The notes under the pieces: model-generated
Told to the model about the DNA's origin: nothing
Seen by the model: only the letters and a program-made list of their open reading frames with translations
Database searches by the model: none
Position numbers and translations under genes: made by a program
Part shown: positions 22,878-23,776 of the stretch, piece after piece
Layout: every line of letters begins with the position of its first letter
How positions within the stretch are numbered: the first letter of the stretch is position 1
Assembly: GCA_041640715.1 (NCBI GenBank)
Contig: JBEPZU010000012.1
Span: forward strand, 1 to 23,776
Origin: DSFO01 sp041640715
GTDB lineage: Archaea > Thermoproteota > Thermoprotei > Gearchaeales > Gearchaeaceae
Direction: 5' to 3'
DNA: 23,776 nt

Positions 22878-23624
22878 TCATGCAGGGTTAGAGATTTCCC
22901 AAATATACATGAAATAGCTTTTGGCAAAACTAGCAAGGCCTATATGATCTGACCATATAGCAGTAGTTTCTCCTTCTTCAGGAAGCAATAGCAAGACCTC
23001 TTTTGAATCAGATATCACACCCCCTCCAAACATCTTCCCTGCAATCCTCACATTTGCAACTTCCTTGAACATGCGTATGAGATCGTTGCTTAATTCATTG
23101 CTTACGAGAGCGAAGATTTTGACATCTTTCACTCTAAGACTCGCTATTATTATATTCAAAGGAAACAGAGTCTCTGTTATCTTAGGTACTGAAACGAAAA
23201 GTTCAAATTTGCACTTAGCTATAACATCCTTTAACTTATTCATAATATCATCCTTACCCCTTATGAGCCAAACATCAGATTTTTCTCTAACACCTTTCTT
23301 TTCGAATATAGAAGAAAGATCTGAAAGAGCGAATTCTATGTTGCTTTTTATCCTTTCTTCTATATCCTTCCTCAACTTCTCTAAAGCTATCTTAGGTTCT
23401 ACAGGATAATATTTAGCTGGTCTTCTTTCTTCTACTCTTATGAAACCCTTTTTCTCTAAGCTTAATAGAACTTCGTATATCTTATTATAAGGTACTTTGG
23501 AGATTTTGCTTAACTCCATAGCAGTCAGTTTCCCATAGGAAACCAAACTGGAATACACCTTAACTTCATATGAAGAAAGACCCAGTTCCAATAGAGCTTT
23601 CTTAGCTTTATCTGATAACATCAT
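22878..23624 (-). CDS. TrmB-family transcriptional regulator
   Basis: This 248-residue protein has an N-terminal winged helix (about 8-75) with the TrmB pattern LGLSSYEVKVYSSLVSYGKLTAMELSK and P-Y-N-K-I-Y-E-V-L as recognition helix. A basic dimerising helix (77-108) and a C-terminal effector-binding domain follow. Archaeal TrmB proteins usually control sugar uptake or central carbon genes; the ligand and targets are not visible here. TATA-like CTATTAATATG (minus sense, 23646-23656) is centred 27 bases before the first ATG and lies within the stop codon region of the upstream gene. The stop is contiguous with tRNA-Val. Confidence 0.9.
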   Translation of the reverse strand: MMLSDKAKKALLELGLSSYEVKVYSSLVSYGKLTAMELSKISKVPYNKIYEVLLSLEKKGFIRVEERRPAKYYPVEPKIALEKLRKDIEERIKSNIEFALSDLSSIFEKKGVREKSDVWLIRGKDDIMNKLKDVIAKCKFELFVSVPKITETLFPLNIIIASLRVKDVKIFALVSNELSNDLIRMFKEVANVRIAGKMFGGGVISDSKEVLLLLPEEGETTAIWSDHIGLASFAKSYFMYIWEISNPA

Positions 23625-23648
23625 ACAAAATATAAGACAAAAGACATA

Positions 23649-23776
23649 TTAATAGAGGATTTCAAGTTGTTTGTTTATGTATTTTTTGATCCTAAATACT
23701 CTATGCCATACTTCTCCTGTTTTGAATGGTTCTTCTTCCTTCTCTATCGTTATTTCAAGATCGCCTTTTAAGCAAG
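23649..23776 (-). CDS. C-terminal fragment of an unidentified protein (cut by window end)
   Basis: An open minus-strand frame enters from the right edge and ends at TAA (23649-23651), giving about 42 C-terminal residues. It is acidic then basic, with E-K-E-E-E-P-F-K-T-G followed by V-W-H-R-V-F-R-I-K-K-Y. Other minus frames in this stretch are broken by stops. I do not recognise it. Only 24 bases separate its stop codon from the TrmB-family start, so the two may share a transcript, although a TATA-like box lies between them. Confidence 0.5.
   Translation of the reverse strand, partial: CLKGDLEITIEKEEEPFKTGEVWHRVFRIKKYINKQLEILY

Noticed and set aside
1..23776. Mobile elements, CRISPR arrays or defence genes
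   Set aside because: No transposase, integrase, Cas, restriction or toxin-antitoxin motif and no regular direct repeats were found anywhere in the window.

Overview
This window is AT-rich (roughly one third G+C by eye) archaeal DNA. It encodes archaeal-type information-processing proteins (aspartyl- and histidyl-tRNA synthetases, aEF1B, ribosomal protein L40e, Pth2, FEN1, Cdc48, a splicing-endonuclease subunit) and archaeal lipid enzymes (a UbiA-type prenyltransferase and two geranylgeranyl-reductase-family flavoproteins). Many genes have a TATA-like box about 24-29 bases before the start codon and no Shine-Dalgarno sequence, which implies leaderless transcripts. The EndA-family protein has lost its catalytic histidine, which fits a two-subunit splicing endonuclease, and the gene set favours a thermophilic Thermoproteota (crenarchaeal-type) genome. 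I cannot name the genus. The window looks like chromosomal core: I see no insertion sequence, integrase, CRISPR array, restriction system or phage gene.

Layout. 1-560: tRNA-Arg(TCT) and tRNA-Asp(GTC). 559-2747 (minus): a DUF488 protein, a hexapeptide-repeat acyltransferase and a GGR-family reductase. 2923-5889 (minus): a four-gene operon of a degenerate EndA subunit, a UbiA-type ether-lipid prenyltransferase, HisRS and an unknown 95-residue protein. 5927-8157: a methionine-salvage/polyamine group with mtnA and speD on the plus strand and an HTH-phosphoribosyltransferase-like regulator on the minus strand between them. 8163-12591 (minus): the phosphate operon pstS-pstC-pstA-pstB-phoU, with a divergent AbrB-PhoU regulator at 12660-13658. 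13659-14062: the only gene-poor stretch. 14063-15271: tRNA-Lys(CTT) sharing one base with the ribL stop codon, then pcm divergent. 15251-19148 (minus): zinc-ribbon protein, aEF1B, Cdc48, small winged-helix-like protein and FEN1 as one tight operon. 19181-20326 (minus): a second GGR-family reductase, divergent from pth2. 20744-22538 (minus): a zinc-finger/KH NusA-like protein and AspRS. 22619-22877: rpl40e and tRNA-Val(CAC). 22878-23624 (minus): a TrmB-family regulator. The minus-strand gene at the right edge is cut by the window end.

Functional links. PstSCAB imports phosphate, and PhoU plus the AbrB-PhoU protein probably control it. SpeD supplies decarboxylated AdoMet if it is a true AdoMet decarboxylase; polyamine synthesis then yields methylthioadenosine, whose ribose part is recycled through MtnA. 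The UbiA enzyme adds the second geranylgeranyl chain of archaeal phospholipids, and the GGR-family enzymes would saturate such chains. 

I found no clearly new multi-gene system. The best leads are the EndA subunit lacking the catalytic His, very short divergent promoters that interlock, an AspRS with a mixed tRNA-discrimination signature, a PRTase-like regulator with a broken PRPP loop beside methionine-salvage genes, and the unexplained 400-base stretch at 13659-14062.
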